The notes below the pieces were generated by a model. That model had not been told where the DNA came from and ran no database searches. It saw only the letters and a list, made by a program, of their open reading frames with translations. This document shows positions 1 through 9,035 of a stretch of 64,000 nt of DNA, in pieces. This stretch comes from Amycolatopsis australiensis (GTDB lineage Bacteria; Actinomycetota; Actinomycetes; Mycobacteriales; Pseudonocardiaceae). The stretch's first letter is position 1, and each line of letters starts with the position of its first letter. The position numbers and the translations under genes were made by a program. The DNA is taken from positions 4,340,001 to 4,404,000 of the forward strand of contig NZ_FPJG01000006.1 of assembly GCF_900119165.1 (NCBI RefSeq), written 5' to 3'.

Positions 1-550
1 GGTGCACCAGCCCTTTTTCGAGGGCCTCGGCGGCGGGGAAGACGCGTCCGCTGATCATCCAGTCGAGCGCGGTGCCCATCCCGACGAGCCGGGGGAGGAA
101 CCACGCGGACGCGCCTTCGGGGTAGATGCCGCGGCGGGTGAACACGAAGCCGAACCGCGAGTCCTCCGAGGCGAGCCGGTAGTCGCAGGCGAGGGTGATC
201 GTGATGCCGCCGCCGACGGCCGCGCCGTGCAGGGCGGCGATGACCGGCTTGTTCATGGTGAAGACCCGCTTCGAGCACCGGCCGGCGGGCTCCTGCCACG
301 CGGCGCCGGGCCCGGTCGACGAGTCGAAGTCGAAGCCGCCCTGCGAGAGGTCGGCCCCGACGCAGAAGTCCTTGCCCGCGCCGGTCAGCACGACCACGCG
401 GACGTCCTCATCGCGGTCGGCGCGGTCGAGCGCGTCGCCGAGTTTGTCGGCCATCCGGATCGTGTAGCCGTTGCGCGCTTCGGGCCGGTCGAGCGTGACG
501 GTGGCGATCCGGCCGGCGACGGCGTACGTGATCTCGGCGTAGTCGGCCAT
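1..550 (-). CDS. enoyl-CoA hydratase/isomerase family protein (3' end cut by window edge)
   Basis: Crotonase-fold enzyme that hydrates or isomerises an enoyl-CoA. The start is the ATG at 548-550 on the minus strand, and 183 codons are visible before the window edge. The N-terminus carries the family's VTLDRPEARNGY block. The first oxyanion-hole segment (GAGKDFCVGADLS) lies near residues 64-76 and the second (HGAAVGGGI) near residues 113-121. It is transcribed away from the acyl-CoA degradation operon starting at 691, with about 140 bp between them. Seen: family motifs. Inferred: it supplies the hydration step of that same pathway, comparable to AtuE or LiuC in terpene/leucine degradation. The exact substrate cannot be read from the sequence. 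Confidence 0.9.
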   Translation of the reverse strand, partial: MADYAEITYAVAGRIATVTLDRPEARNGYTIRMADKLGDALDRADRDEDVRVVVLTGAGKDFCVGADLSQGGFDFDSSTGPGAAWQEPAGRCSKRVFTMNKPVIAALHGAAVGGGITITLACDYRLASEDSRFGFVFTRRGIYPEGASAWFLPRLVGMGTALDWMISGRVFPAAEALEKGLVH

Positions 551-690
551 GCCGACGAAGCTATGGCAACCGGACGCTACTGGCAAGGTGTCAATAGTGG
601 GTCCGCAGCGTCCGCGGCGAAACAATCAGGCGTGCTTGATTTTTCTCCGGACCGGTGCGACGCTGGCCGCAGGACGCAAGGAGGCGGCGG

Positions 691-1482
691 ATGGCGGATC
701 TCGGCGTGATCCTCGGGGATCTCGACGCGGAGACACGGACGATCGACGACGTGGTGGCGGACCTGCCGGCGTCGGACTGGGCGCGCGCGACCCCCGCCGA
801 GGGGTGGACGATCGCGCACCAGATCGCGCACCTGGCCTGGACCGACCGGAAGGCCCTGATCGCGGCCGCCCACCCGGAAGACTGGCAGGCCGAAGTCGAA
901 GAGCTGCTCAAGGCGGGGTCGACCTACGTCGACGACGGCGCCGCGGCCGGGGCCCAGCGGCCGCCGCGGGAAATCCTCGAAGACTGGCGGTCCGGGCGAG
1001 CGGCGCTGGCCGAAGCCCTCGCCGCCGTACCGGACGGGCAGAAGCTGCCCTGGTACGGGCCGCCGATGAGCGCCGCCTCGATGGCGACCGCGCGGATGAT
1101 GGAGACCTGGGCCCATGGCCAGGACGTCTTCGACGCGCTCGGCCTGACCCGCGAGCCGACCGCGCGGCTGTGGCACATCGCCCGCTTCGGCACCCGGACC
1201 CGCGACTTCGCCTACAAGGTCCACTCCCTCGCGCCGCCGGCCGAGCAGTTCCGCGTCGAGCTCACCGCGCCCGACGGCTCGACCTGGACGTTCGGGCCCG
1301 AAGACGCCGAGCAGAAGCTCACCGGCAGCGCCCTGGACTTCTGCCTGGTCGTCACGCAGCGGCGGCACCCGGCCGACACGGACCTGGTCGCCCACGGCGC
1401 CGACGTCGAAGAGTGGCTGGGCATCGCGCAGGCTTTCGCCGGCCCGCCGGGGAACGGCCGGAAGCCGGGGCAGTTCGCATGA
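691..1482 (+). CDS. TIGR03084-type metal-binding protein (DinB / maleylpyruvate isomerase fold)
   Basis: 263-aa protein of the mycothiol-associated DinB/MDMPI superfamily. The N-terminal four-helix bundle has histidines expected to bind a divalent metal (HQIAHLAWTDR near residues 49-59 and a second His in ETWAHGQD further on); a smaller C-terminal domain follows. The start is set by a perfect AAGGAGG at 678-684, six bases before the ATG; in-frame upstream codons lack a ribosome site. It overlaps the next gene by ATGA and is therefore first in the degradation operon. Known: relatives are thiol-dependent isomerases or transferases, and members of this subfamily often sit beside AtuA genes. Its reaction here is unknown; a role on a CoA or mycothiol adduct is inference. 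Confidence 0.8.
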   Translation: MADLGVILGDLDAETRTIDDVVADLPASDWARATPAEGWTIAHQIAHLAWTDRKALIAAAHPEDWQAEVEELLKAGSTYVDDGAAAGAQRPPREILEDWRSGRAALAEALAAVPDGQKLPWYGPPMSAASMATARMMETWAHGQDVFDALGLTREPTARLWHIARFGTRTRDFAYKVHSLAPPAEQFRVELTAPDGSTWTFGPEDAEQKLTGSALDFCLVVTQRRHPADTDLVAHGADVEEWLGIAQAFAGPPGNGRKPGQFA

Positions 1483-3167
1483 CCTACCGCATCGGCAACG
1501 CGTCCGGGTTCTACGGCGACCGGTTTTCCGCCGTCCGCGAGATGCTCACCGGCGGTCCGCTCGACGTCCTGACCGGCGACTACCTGGCCGAGCTGACCAT
1601 GCTCATCCTCGGCCGCGACCGGATGAAGGACCCGAACCGCGGCTACGCCAAGACTTTCCTGCGGCAGATGGAGGAAAACCTCGGGCTCGCACGGGAAAAA
1701 GGCGTCAAGATCGTCGCCAACGCGGGTGGCCTCAACCCCGCCGGCCTCGCGGACGCCCTCCGTGAACTGGCGGCCGAGCTCGGGCTCGACGTCAAGGTCG
1801 CGCACGTCGAAGGCGACGACCTGGTCGCCCGCGCCGAGGAGCTGGACCTCGGGAAACCGCTGACCGCCAACGCCTACCTCGGGGCGTGGGGCATCGTCGA
1901 GTGCCTGAACGCCGGTGCCGACGTCGTCGTCACCGGGCGGGTGACCGACGCCTCGGTGATCGTCGGGCCGGCCGCCGCGCACTACGGCTGGGCCCGCGAC
2001 GACTTCGACGCGCTGGCCGGCGCGGTCGCGGCCGGGCACGTCATCGAATGCGGCGCCCAGGCCACCGGCGGCAACTACGCCTTCTTCACCGAGCACTCGC
2101 TGGGCGTTCCCGGCTTCCCGATCGCCGAGATCGAGGCCGACGGCTCCAGCGTCATCACCAAGCACCCGGGCACCGGCGGGGTGGTGAACGTCGGCACGGT
2201 GACCGCCCAGCTGCTGTACGAGATCACCGGCGCCCGGTACGCCGGGCCGGACGTCACCACGCGGTTCGACACGCTTTCCCTGACGCAGGACGGGCCCGAC
2301 CGCGTCCGCATCTCCGGCGTCCGCGGCGAAGCGCCGCCGCCCACGCTGAAGGTCGCGCTGAACACCCTCGGCGGGTTCCGCAACGAGACGACGTTCGTCC
2401 TCACCGGGCTCGACATCGAGGCGAAAGCCGCGCTGGTGCGCGAACAGCTCGAAGCTTCCTTGACGGACCGTCCGCCCGCCGACGTGCGCTGGACGCTGGC
2501 CCGCACCGACCACCCGGACGCCGGCACCGAGCAGACGGCCAGCGCGCTGCTGCACGTCGCCGTGAAGGACGCCGACCCGAAGGTGGCCGGACGGGCGTTC
2601 ACCGGTGCCGCCGTCGAGCTGGCGCTGGCCAGCTACCCCGGCTTCCACGTCACCGCGCCGCCGTCCGACGCCTCGCCGTACGGCGTCTACACCGCGGCCT
2701 ACGTGGACGCCGGGAAGGTGCCGCACGTCGCCGTGCTCCCGGACGGCATGCGTGTCGACATAGCGCCATCGGCGTCCACCCGCGAGCTGTCCGAAGTGGA
2801 CGAACCGGCCCTGCCCGAACCCCTTGACCGCGGGCCGGTCCGGCGCGTGCCGCTCGGCCGGATCGCCGGTGCCCGCAGCGGCGACAAGGGCGGCAACGCC
2901 AACCTGGGCGTCTGGGTGCGTTCGGAAGAAGCCTGGCGCTGGCTGGTGCACCGGCTGACCGTCGCCGAGTTCAAGCTGCTGCTGCCCGAAACCGCCGGCC
3001 TGCCGGTGACCCGCTACCTGCTGCCCAACCTGTGGGCGATGAACTTCGTCGTCGAGGGCATCCTCGGCGAAGGTGTCGCGTCGCAGGCCCGGTTCGACCC
3101 GCAGGCCAAGGCGCTCGGGGAGTGGCTGCGGTCACGCGAGATCGACGTCCCGGAGGTCCTGCTGTGA
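1479..3167 (+). CDS. AtuA-family acyclic terpene utilisation protein (DUF1446)
   Basis: 562-aa protein. Residues 1 to about 440 form the DUF1446/AtuA domain (opening YRIGNASGFYGDR, then GGLNPAG and a conserved glycine-rich centre). The last ~100 residues form the small AtuA C-terminal domain with the signature ARSGDKGGNANLG near residue 464. In Pseudomonas atuA heads the geraniol/citronellol cluster (atuABCDEFGH); it is needed for growth on acyclic terpenes but its chemistry is unsettled. Translation is coupled on both sides (ATGA with the upstream gene, GTGA with the downstream dehydrogenase). Together with a CoA carboxylase and two dehydrogenases it argues for beta-methyl-branched acyl-CoA breakdown. 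The family call is firm; the substrate is inferred. Confidence 0.88.
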   Translation: MTYRIGNASGFYGDRFSAVREMLTGGPLDVLTGDYLAELTMLILGRDRMKDPNRGYAKTFLRQMEENLGLAREKGVKIVANAGGLNPAGLADALRELAAELGLDVKVAHVEGDDLVARAEELDLGKPLTANAYLGAWGIVECLNAGADVVVTGRVTDASVIVGPAAAHYGWARDDFDALAGAVAAGHVIECGAQATGGNYAFFTEHSLGVPGFPIAEIEADGSSVITKHPGTGGVVNVGTVTAQLLYEITGARYAGPDVTTRFDTLSLTQDGPDRVRISGVRGEAPPPTLKVALNTLGGFRNETTFVLTGLDIEAKAALVREQLEASLTDRPPADVRWTLARTDHPDAGTEQTASALLHVAVKDADPKVAGRAFTGAAVELALASYPGFHVTAPPSDASPYGVYTAAYVDAGKVPHVAVLPDGMRVDIAPSASTRELSEVDEPALPEPLDRGPVRRVPLGRIAGARSGDKGGNANLGVWVRSEEAWRWLVHRLTVAEFKLLLPETAGLPVTRYLLPNLWAMNFVVEGILGEGVASQARFDPQAKALGEWLRSREIDVPEVLL

Positions 3168-4312
3168 CCGATCCTTTCCGGACGCCCGAACGAACCGAGC
3201 TGCGCAAGACCGTCCGCAGGTTCGTCGAGCAGGAGATCCTGCCGCACCTCGACGACTGGGAACGCGCCGGTGAGCTGCCCCGGGAGCTGCACCGGAAGGC
3301 CGGGGACCTCGGCCTGCTGGGTGTCGCGTTCCCCGAGGAGGTCGGGGGCGGCGACGGCAACTACCTGGACGCGCTGGTCGTCGCCGAGGAGATGCACTAC
3401 GCGGGCGGCTCCGGCGGGCTGTTCGCGTCGCTGTTCACCTGCGGCATCGCCGTGCCGCACATCGCCGAGGCGAACGACCCGGTGCAGATCGAACGCTGGG
3501 TGCGGCCCACGTTGGCCGGGGACAAGATCGGCTCGCTGGCCGTGACCGAGCCGGACGGCGGCTCCGACGTCGCCGGGATCCGGACGACGGCCGTCCGCGA
3601 GGGCGACGAGTACGTCGTCAACGGTGCCAAGACGTTCATCACGTCCGGCTGCCGCGCGGACTTCGTGACGACGGTCGTGCGCACCGGCGGCGACGGCGCC
3701 CACGGGCTCTCGCTGATCGTCGTGGAACGCGGCACACCCGGCTTCACGGTGTCGCGCAAGCTGGAGAAGATGGGCTGGCTCTGCTCCGACACCGCGGAAC
3801 TGTCCTACGTGGACGTCCGGGTGCCGGTGGAGAACCTCGTCGGCCGCGAGAACAGCGGGTTCGCCCAGGTGGCCACCCAGTTCGTCACCGAACGGCTGTC
3901 GCTGGCGGTGCAGGCGTACGCGCACGCGCAGCGGGCGCTCGACCTGACGCTGGACTGGTGCCGGCTGCGCCAGACGTTCGGCCGCCCGCTGATCTCGCGG
4001 CAGATCGTGCAGCACAAGCTCACCGAGATGGCGCGGCGCGTGGACGTCGCCCGCACCTACACCCGGCAGGCCGCGATCCGGCACGTGTCGGGCGAAGAGG
4101 TCATCGCCGAAGCCTGTTTCGCCAAGAACACCGCCGTCGAGGCCGCCGAATGGGTGGTGAACGAGGCCGTCCAGCTGCACGGCGGGCTCGGCTACATGCG
4201 CGAGTCCGAAGTGGAGCGGCACTACCGCGACGTCCGGATCCTCGGCATCGGCGGCGGCACCACCGAGATCCTCACCGGCCTGGCCGCGAAGCGATTGGGA
4301 TACACCTCGTGA
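3164..4312 (+). CDS. acyl-CoA dehydrogenase (AtuD/IVD-like)
   Basis: 382-aa FAD-dependent acyl-CoA dehydrogenase that introduces an alpha,beta double bond into an acyl-CoA. It has the all-alpha N-domain, the beta-domain signature (LAVTEPDGGSDVAGI), the CRLRQTFGRPL helix typical of class members, and the C-terminal block VQLHGGLGYMRESEVERHYRD followed by ILGIGGGTTEI. The GTG start at 3164-3166 overlaps the upstream stop by GTGA, and its own stop overlaps the carboxylase GTG at 4309. Strict coupling in the operon suggests it makes the enoyl-CoA that the neighbouring carboxylase uses. Chain length and branching preference cannot be read by eye. Confidence 0.9.
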   Translation: MTDPFRTPERTELRKTVRRFVEQEILPHLDDWERAGELPRELHRKAGDLGLLGVAFPEEVGGGDGNYLDALVVAEEMHYAGGSGGLFASLFTCGIAVPHIAEANDPVQIERWVRPTLAGDKIGSLAVTEPDGGSDVAGIRTTAVREGDEYVVNGAKTFITSGCRADFVTTVVRTGGDGAHGLSLIVVERGTPGFTVSRKLEKMGWLCSDTAELSYVDVRVPVENLVGRENSGFAQVATQFVTERLSLAVQAYAHAQRALDLTLDWCRLRQTFGRPLISRQIVQHKLTEMARRVDVARTYTRQAAIRHVSGEEVIAEACFAKNTAVEAAEWVVNEAVQLHGGLGYMRESEVERHYRDVRILGIGGGTTEILTGLAAKRLGYTS

Positions 4313-5907
4313 CTACTCTGAGGTCCACTGTGGACACGCGGGCCGCCGGGTTCGGCGCGAACCGCGAGGCGATGCTGGAAAAGCTCGCCGAGATCGACGC
4401 CGAGCACGCCAAGGCGGTGGCCGGTGGCGGCGAGAAGTACGTCGAGCGCCACCGCAAGCGCGGCAAGCTCCTCGCGAGGGAACGGATCGAGCTGCTGCTC
4501 GACCCGGACTCGCCGTTCCTCGAGCTGTCGCCGCTGGCGGCGTGGGGCACCGACTACCGCGTCGGCGCCAGCCTGGTGACCGGCATCGGGGTCGTGGAAG
4601 GCGTCGAGTGCCTGATCTCGGCCAGCGACCCGACGGTCAAGGGTGGCGCGAGCAACCCGTGGACGACCAAGAAGAGCTTCCGGGCCGCGGACATCGCCGC
4701 GCAGAACCGGCTGCCGACGATCAACCTCGTCGAGTCCGGCGGCGCGGATCTGCCGACGCAGAAGGAGATCTTCATCCCCGGCGGCCGGATCTTCCGCGAC
4801 ATCACACGGGCGTCGGCCGCGGGCTGCCCGACGATCGCGCTGGTCTTCGGCAACTCCACCGCCGGCGGCGCCTACCTGCCGGGCATGTCGGACTACGTCG
4901 TGATGGTCAAGGAACGCGCCAAGGTGTTCCTCGGCGGCCCGCCGCTGGTCAAGATGGCGACCGGCGAGGAGTCCGACGACGAGTCGCTCGGCGGCGCCGA
5001 GATGCACGCGCGGACGTCGGGCCTGGCCGACTACCTGGCCGTCGACGAGGCCGACGCGATCCGGCTGGGCCGCACCATCGTCAAGCGGCTCAACTGGACC
5101 AAGCACGGGCCCGCGCCGAAGCCGGACTACGAAGAGCCGTTGTACGACGCCGAGGACCTGCTCGGGATCGTGCCGACGGACCTCAAGGTGCCGTTCGACC
5201 CGCGCGAGGTCATCGCCCGCGTCGTCGACGGCTCCGACTTCGACGAGTTCAAGCCGCTCTACGGGTCGTCGCTCGTGACGGGCTGGGCGAGCATCCACGG
5301 CTACCCGGTCGGCATCCTCGCCAACGCCCGGGGCGTGCTGTTCGGCGAGGAGTCGCAGAAGGCCGCGCAGTTCATCCAGCTGGCCAACCAGATCGACACG
5401 CCGCTGGTGTTCCTGCACAACACGACCGGCTACATGGTCGGCAAGGAGTACGAGCAGAGCGGCATCATCAAGCACGGAGCGATGATGATCAACGCGGTGT
5501 CGAACTCGAAGGTGCCGCACCTGTCCGTCCTCATGGGAGCGTCCTACGGCGCCGGGCACTACGGCATGTGCGGCCGTGCCTACGACCCCCGGTTCCTGTT
5601 CGCGTGGCCGAGTGCGAAGTCCGCGGTGATGGGCCCGGCGCAGCTGGCCGGCGTGCTGTCCATCGTGGCCCGCGCCGCCGCCGAGAGCCGCGGCCAGGAG
5701 TACGACGAGGAGCACGACGAGGCCATGCGGGCCATGGTCGAAGGCCAGATCGAAGCCGAGTCCATGCCGATGTTCCTCTCCGGCATGCTCTACGACGACG
5801 GCATCATCGACCCGCGCGACACCCGCACCGTCCTCGGCCTGAGCCTGTCCGCGATCCACAATGGACCAGTGAAAGGCGCCGAGGGCTTCGGCGTCTTCCG
5901 GATGTGA
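4309..5907 (+). CDS. acyl-CoA carboxylase carboxyltransferase (beta) subunit
   Basis: 532-aa carboxyltransferase subunit that moves CO2 from carboxybiotin to an acyl-CoA. It has the two tandem crotonase-like halves of the family, with oxyanion-hole glycines in FGNSTAGGAYLPG (first half) and MGASYGAGHYGM (second half), plus a biotin-site FGEESQKAAQF stretch. The GTG start overlaps the dehydrogenase stop. Family knowledge: leucine-pathway methylcrotonyl-CoA carboxylases usually read AGGAYVPAMSDE at the first site; here it is AGGAYLPGMSDY, which with the AtuA neighbour leans towards geranyl-CoA-like or another branched substrate. This specificity is a suggestion, not a demonstration. Partner: the alpha subunit at 5915. 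Confidence 0.9.
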   Translation: MTTLRSTVDTRAAGFGANREAMLEKLAEIDAEHAKAVAGGGEKYVERHRKRGKLLARERIELLLDPDSPFLELSPLAAWGTDYRVGASLVTGIGVVEGVECLISASDPTVKGGASNPWTTKKSFRAADIAAQNRLPTINLVESGGADLPTQKEIFIPGGRIFRDITRASAAGCPTIALVFGNSTAGGAYLPGMSDYVVMVKERAKVFLGGPPLVKMATGEESDDESLGGAEMHARTSGLADYLAVDEADAIRLGRTIVKRLNWTKHGPAPKPDYEEPLYDAEDLLGIVPTDLKVPFDPREVIARVVDGSDFDEFKPLYGSSLVTGWASIHGYPVGILANARGVLFGEESQKAAQFIQLANQIDTPLVFLHNTTGYMVGKEYEQSGIIKHGAMMINAVSNSKVPHLSVLMGASYGAGHYGMCGRAYDPRFLFAWPSAKSAVMGPAQLAGVLSIVARAAAESRGQEYDEEHDEAMRAMVEGQIEAESMPMFLSGMLYDDGIIDPRDTRTVLGLSLSAIHNGPVKGAEGFGVFRM

Positions 5908-5914
5908 GTGAGCG

Positions 5915-7864
5915 ATGATCCAGAACCTGCTGGTCGCCAACCGCGGCGAGATCGCCCGCCGCGTCTTCCGCACCTGCCGCGACGCCGGCATCGGCACGGT
6001 CGCGGTGTTCTCCGACGCCGACGCGGCCGCCCCCCACGTCCTCGAAGCCGACGCGGCCGTCCGGCTGCCCGGAAACGCGCCGTCCGAGACGTACCTGCGT
6101 GCGGACCTGCTGGTGAAGGCCGCGGCCGACACCGGCGCCGACGCCGTCCACCCCGGCTACGGCTTCCTGTCCGAGAACGCCGCCTTCGCCCGCGCCGTCC
6201 TCGACGCCGGGCTGACGTGGGTCGGGCCGCCGCCGGCGGCCATCGAGACGATGGGCTCCAAAGTGGAGTCCAAGCGGCTGATGGCCGCGGCCGGTGTTCC
6301 CGTGCTGTCCGAACTGGACCCGGCGTCGGTCACCGAAGCGGACCTTCCGTTGCTGGTCAAGGCTTCGGCCGGGGGTGGTGGCCGCGGGATGCGCGTGGTC
6401 CGCTCGCTGGGCGAGCTGGCCGAGGCGGTGGAAGGCGCGAGCGCCGAGGCCGGGTCCGCGTTCGGCGACCCGACCGTCTTCTGCGAGCGGTACCTGGAGA
6501 CCGGCCGGCACATCGAGGTCCAGGTCCTGGCCGACACGCACGGCACGGTGTGGGCGGTGGGGGAGCGGGAATGCTCGATCCAGCGCCGCCACCAGAAGGT
6601 CGTGGAAGAAGCGCCGTCGCCGTTCGTCGACGTCGCCATGCGCGAAGAGCTGTTCGAGGCCGCGCGCAAGGCCGCCAAGGCGATCGACTACGTCGGCGCG
6701 GGCACGGTCGAGTTCCTCGCCGGGCCCGACGGCCGCTTCTACTTCCTGGAGATGAACACCCGGCTGCAGGTCGAGCACCCGGTCACCGAGAACGTCACCG
6801 GCCTCGACCTGGTCGCGCTGCAGCTGCGGATCGCCGAAGGCGAGCGGCTGCCCGCCGACCCGCCGCCGTCGACCGGTCACTCGATCGAAGTCCGGCTCTA
6901 CGCCGAAGACCCGGCGGCGGGCTGGCAGCCGCAGAGCGGCACGCTGCACACGTTCGAGGTGCCCGATGTGGACCGGGCGTTCACCCACGGGCCGGGCCTG
7001 CGGCTCGACTCGGGCTTCGAAACCGGGTCCGTCGTGGGCGTCCACTACGACCCGATGCTCGCCAAGGTGATCACGTGGGCGCCGACCCGCGCCGAAGCGG
7101 CCCGGCGGCTGGCGAAGGCGCTCGCGGCGGCGAAGATCCACGGCGTTGTCACCAACCGCGACCTCCTCGTGAACGTCCTGCGCCACGAGGCCTTCCTGGC
7201 CGGCGAGACCGACACGGCGTTCTTCGACCGGCACGGCCTCGACACCTTGGCGGCGCCGCTGGCCACTGCGGACACCGAACGGCTCTCCGCGCTGGCCGCG
7301 GCGCTGGCCGACGCGGCGGCGAACCGGGCGGCGGCCACCACGCAGGGCAGGCTGCCGAGCGGCTGGCGCAACGTCCGCTCGGCCGGGCAGCGCAAGGTCT
7401 TCACCGTCGCGGATCGCGAGTACGAAATCGTCTACTCGCTCACCCGTTCCGGGCTGGCGGCGGACGGCTTCGAGGCCGACCTGGTCAGCGCCGAACCGGG
7501 GCGGGTCGTCCTGGACGTCGCCGGGGTGCGCCGCGCCTTCGACGTCGCCCGGCACGACGCAGTGTCCTATGTGGATTCCGTGCTCGGGGCGGTGGCGCTC
7601 CAGGCGCAGCCGAGGTTCGCCGATCCGGACGCGGCACTGGCCGCCGGGTCGCTGGTCGCGCCGATGCCCGGCACGGTCGTCCGGCTCGCCGTCCGGGCCG
7701 GGGACCCGGTGAAGGCGGGCGACCCGCTGCTGTGGCTGGAAGCGATGAAGATGGAACACCGGATCGCCGCCCCGGCCGACGGCGTGGTGGCGGAACTGCC
7801 GGTGACGGTGGGACAGCAGGTCGAAGTGGGCACGATCCTCGCGGTGGTGGGAGACGAAGCATGA
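5915..7864 (+). CDS. acyl-CoA carboxylase alpha subunit (biotin carboxylase + BCCP)
   Basis: 649-aa biotin-dependent carboxylase subunit. The biotin carboxylase domain occupies roughly residues 1-450 (NLLVANRGEIARRVF start, ATP-grasp KASAGGGGRGMR, EMNTRLQVEHPVTE). A linker domain follows, then a C-terminal biotinyl domain with EAMKMEH; Lys612 is the expected biotinylation site. Its ATG is 7 bp after the beta-subunit stop, and its stop overlaps the next ATG at 7861. The size and order (BC, BT linker, BCCP) fit MccA/AtuF-type alpha subunits. It must be charged with biotin, so the bioBAF genes at 31-34 kb are metabolically relevant though not adjacent. Confidence 0.93.
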   Translation: MIQNLLVANRGEIARRVFRTCRDAGIGTVAVFSDADAAAPHVLEADAAVRLPGNAPSETYLRADLLVKAAADTGADAVHPGYGFLSENAAFARAVLDAGLTWVGPPPAAIETMGSKVESKRLMAAAGVPVLSELDPASVTEADLPLLVKASAGGGGRGMRVVRSLGELAEAVEGASAEAGSAFGDPTVFCERYLETGRHIEVQVLADTHGTVWAVGERECSIQRRHQKVVEEAPSPFVDVAMREELFEAARKAAKAIDYVGAGTVEFLAGPDGRFYFLEMNTRLQVEHPVTENVTGLDLVALQLRIAEGERLPADPPPSTGHSIEVRLYAEDPAAGWQPQSGTLHTFEVPDVDRAFTHGPGLRLDSGFETGSVVGVHYDPMLAKVITWAPTRAEAARRLAKALAAAKIHGVVTNRDLLVNVLRHEAFLAGETDTAFFDRHGLDTLAAPLATADTERLSALAAALADAAANRAAATTQGRLPSGWRNVRSAGQRKVFTVADREYEIVYSLTRSGLAADGFEADLVSAEPGRVVLDVAGVRRAFDVARHDAVSYVDSVLGAVALQAQPRFADPDAALAAGSLVAPMPGTVVRLAVRAGDPVKAGDPLLWLEAMKMEHRIAAPADGVVAELPVTVGQQVEVGTILAVVGDEA

Positions 7865-9027
7865 ACGCCATGAACTTCATCGAGCCGGAGGAGCGGATCG
7901 CGCTTCGCAAGGCCGTCGCCGAGCTGGGCGCCAAGTACGGGCACGACTACTACGCCCGCAAGGCCCGCGCGGACGAGAAGACGCACGAACTGTGGGACGA
8001 GGCCGGGCGTCTCGGCTACCTCGGCGTCAACATCCCCGAGGAGTACGGTGGCGGCGGTGCGGGCATCGCCGACCTCGCCGCGGTGCTCGAAGAGCTGGCG
8101 GCCGCGGGTTCCCCGCTGCTGCTCATGGTGGTCTCGCCGGCCATCTGCGGCACAGTGATCTCCCGCTTCGGCACCGAGGAGCAGAAGAAGCAGTGGCTGC
8201 CGGGCATCGCCGACGGCAGCAAGCGGATGGTCTTCGCGATCACCGAGCCGGACGCGGGGTCGAACTCGCACAAGATCACCACCACCGCCCGCCGGGACGC
8301 CGGTGGCTGGGTCCTCAGCGGACGCAAGGTCTTCATCTCCGGCGTCGACGAGGCCGACGCCGTGCTCGTCGTCGGCCGCACCGAAGACGCCAGGACGGGC
8401 CGGCTCAAGCCCGCGCTGTTCATCCTGCCGACCGGCACGCCGGGCTTCGAGTACACGAAGATCCCGATGGACATCGTCGCGCCGGAGAACCAGTTCTCGC
8501 TGTTCCTCGACGACGTCAAGCTCCCGGCCGAGGCGCTGGTCGGCGAGGAGGACGCGGCGATCGCGCAGCTGTTCGCCGGCCTCAACCCCGAACGCATCAT
8601 GGGCGCGTCGTTCTCGCTCGGCATCGCGCGGTACGCCCTCGGGAAGGCGGTCGGCTACGCGAACGAGCGAAAGGTCTGGGGTGCGCCGATCGGCACCCAC
8701 CAGGGTCTCGCGCATCCGCTGGCGGAGATCAAGATCGAGCTGGAACTGGCGAAGCTGATGACGCAGAAGGCGGCGTCGCTCTACGACTCGGGCGACGACT
8801 TCGGCGCGGGCGAGTCGGCCAACATGGCCAAGTACGCCGCCGCCGAGGTGGCGATCCGCGCCACCGACCAGGCGGTGCAGACCCACGGCGGCAACGGCCT
8901 CGCGACGGAGTACGGCCTCGGCACGCTGGTGACGGCGGTCCGGCTGGGCCGGATCGCCCCGGTCAGCCGCGAGATGGTGCTCAACTTCGTCGGCCAGCAC
9001 AGCCTCGGCCTCCCGAAGTCGTACTAG
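7861..9027 (+). CDS. acyl-CoA dehydrogenase (second, divergent paralogue)
   Basis: 388-aa acyl-CoA dehydrogenase. Family blocks: GYLGVNIPEEYGGGG, FAITEPDAGSNSHKI, and a C-terminal DQAVQTHGGNGLATEYG. It is less similar to the 3164 enzyme than expected for a recent duplication, so the two probably act on different intermediates of one pathway, as AtuD/LiuA-type enzymes do. It overlaps the carboxylase alpha stop by ATGA and ends 8 bp before the TetR gene. FAD-dependent chemistry is established for the family; substrate is unknown. Confidence 0.9.
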   Translation: MNAMNFIEPEERIALRKAVAELGAKYGHDYYARKARADEKTHELWDEAGRLGYLGVNIPEEYGGGGAGIADLAAVLEELAAAGSPLLLMVVSPAICGTVISRFGTEEQKKQWLPGIADGSKRMVFAITEPDAGSNSHKITTTARRDAGGWVLSGRKVFISGVDEADAVLVVGRTEDARTGRLKPALFILPTGTPGFEYTKIPMDIVAPENQFSLFLDDVKLPAEALVGEEDAAIAQLFAGLNPERIMGASFSLGIARYALGKAVGYANERKVWGAPIGTHQGLAHPLAEIKIELELAKLMTQKAASLYDSGDDFGAGESANMAKYAAAEVAIRATDQAVQTHGGNGLATEYGLGTLVTAVRLGRIAPVSREMVLNFVGQHSLGLPKSY

Positions 9028-9035
9028 GGGCCGGC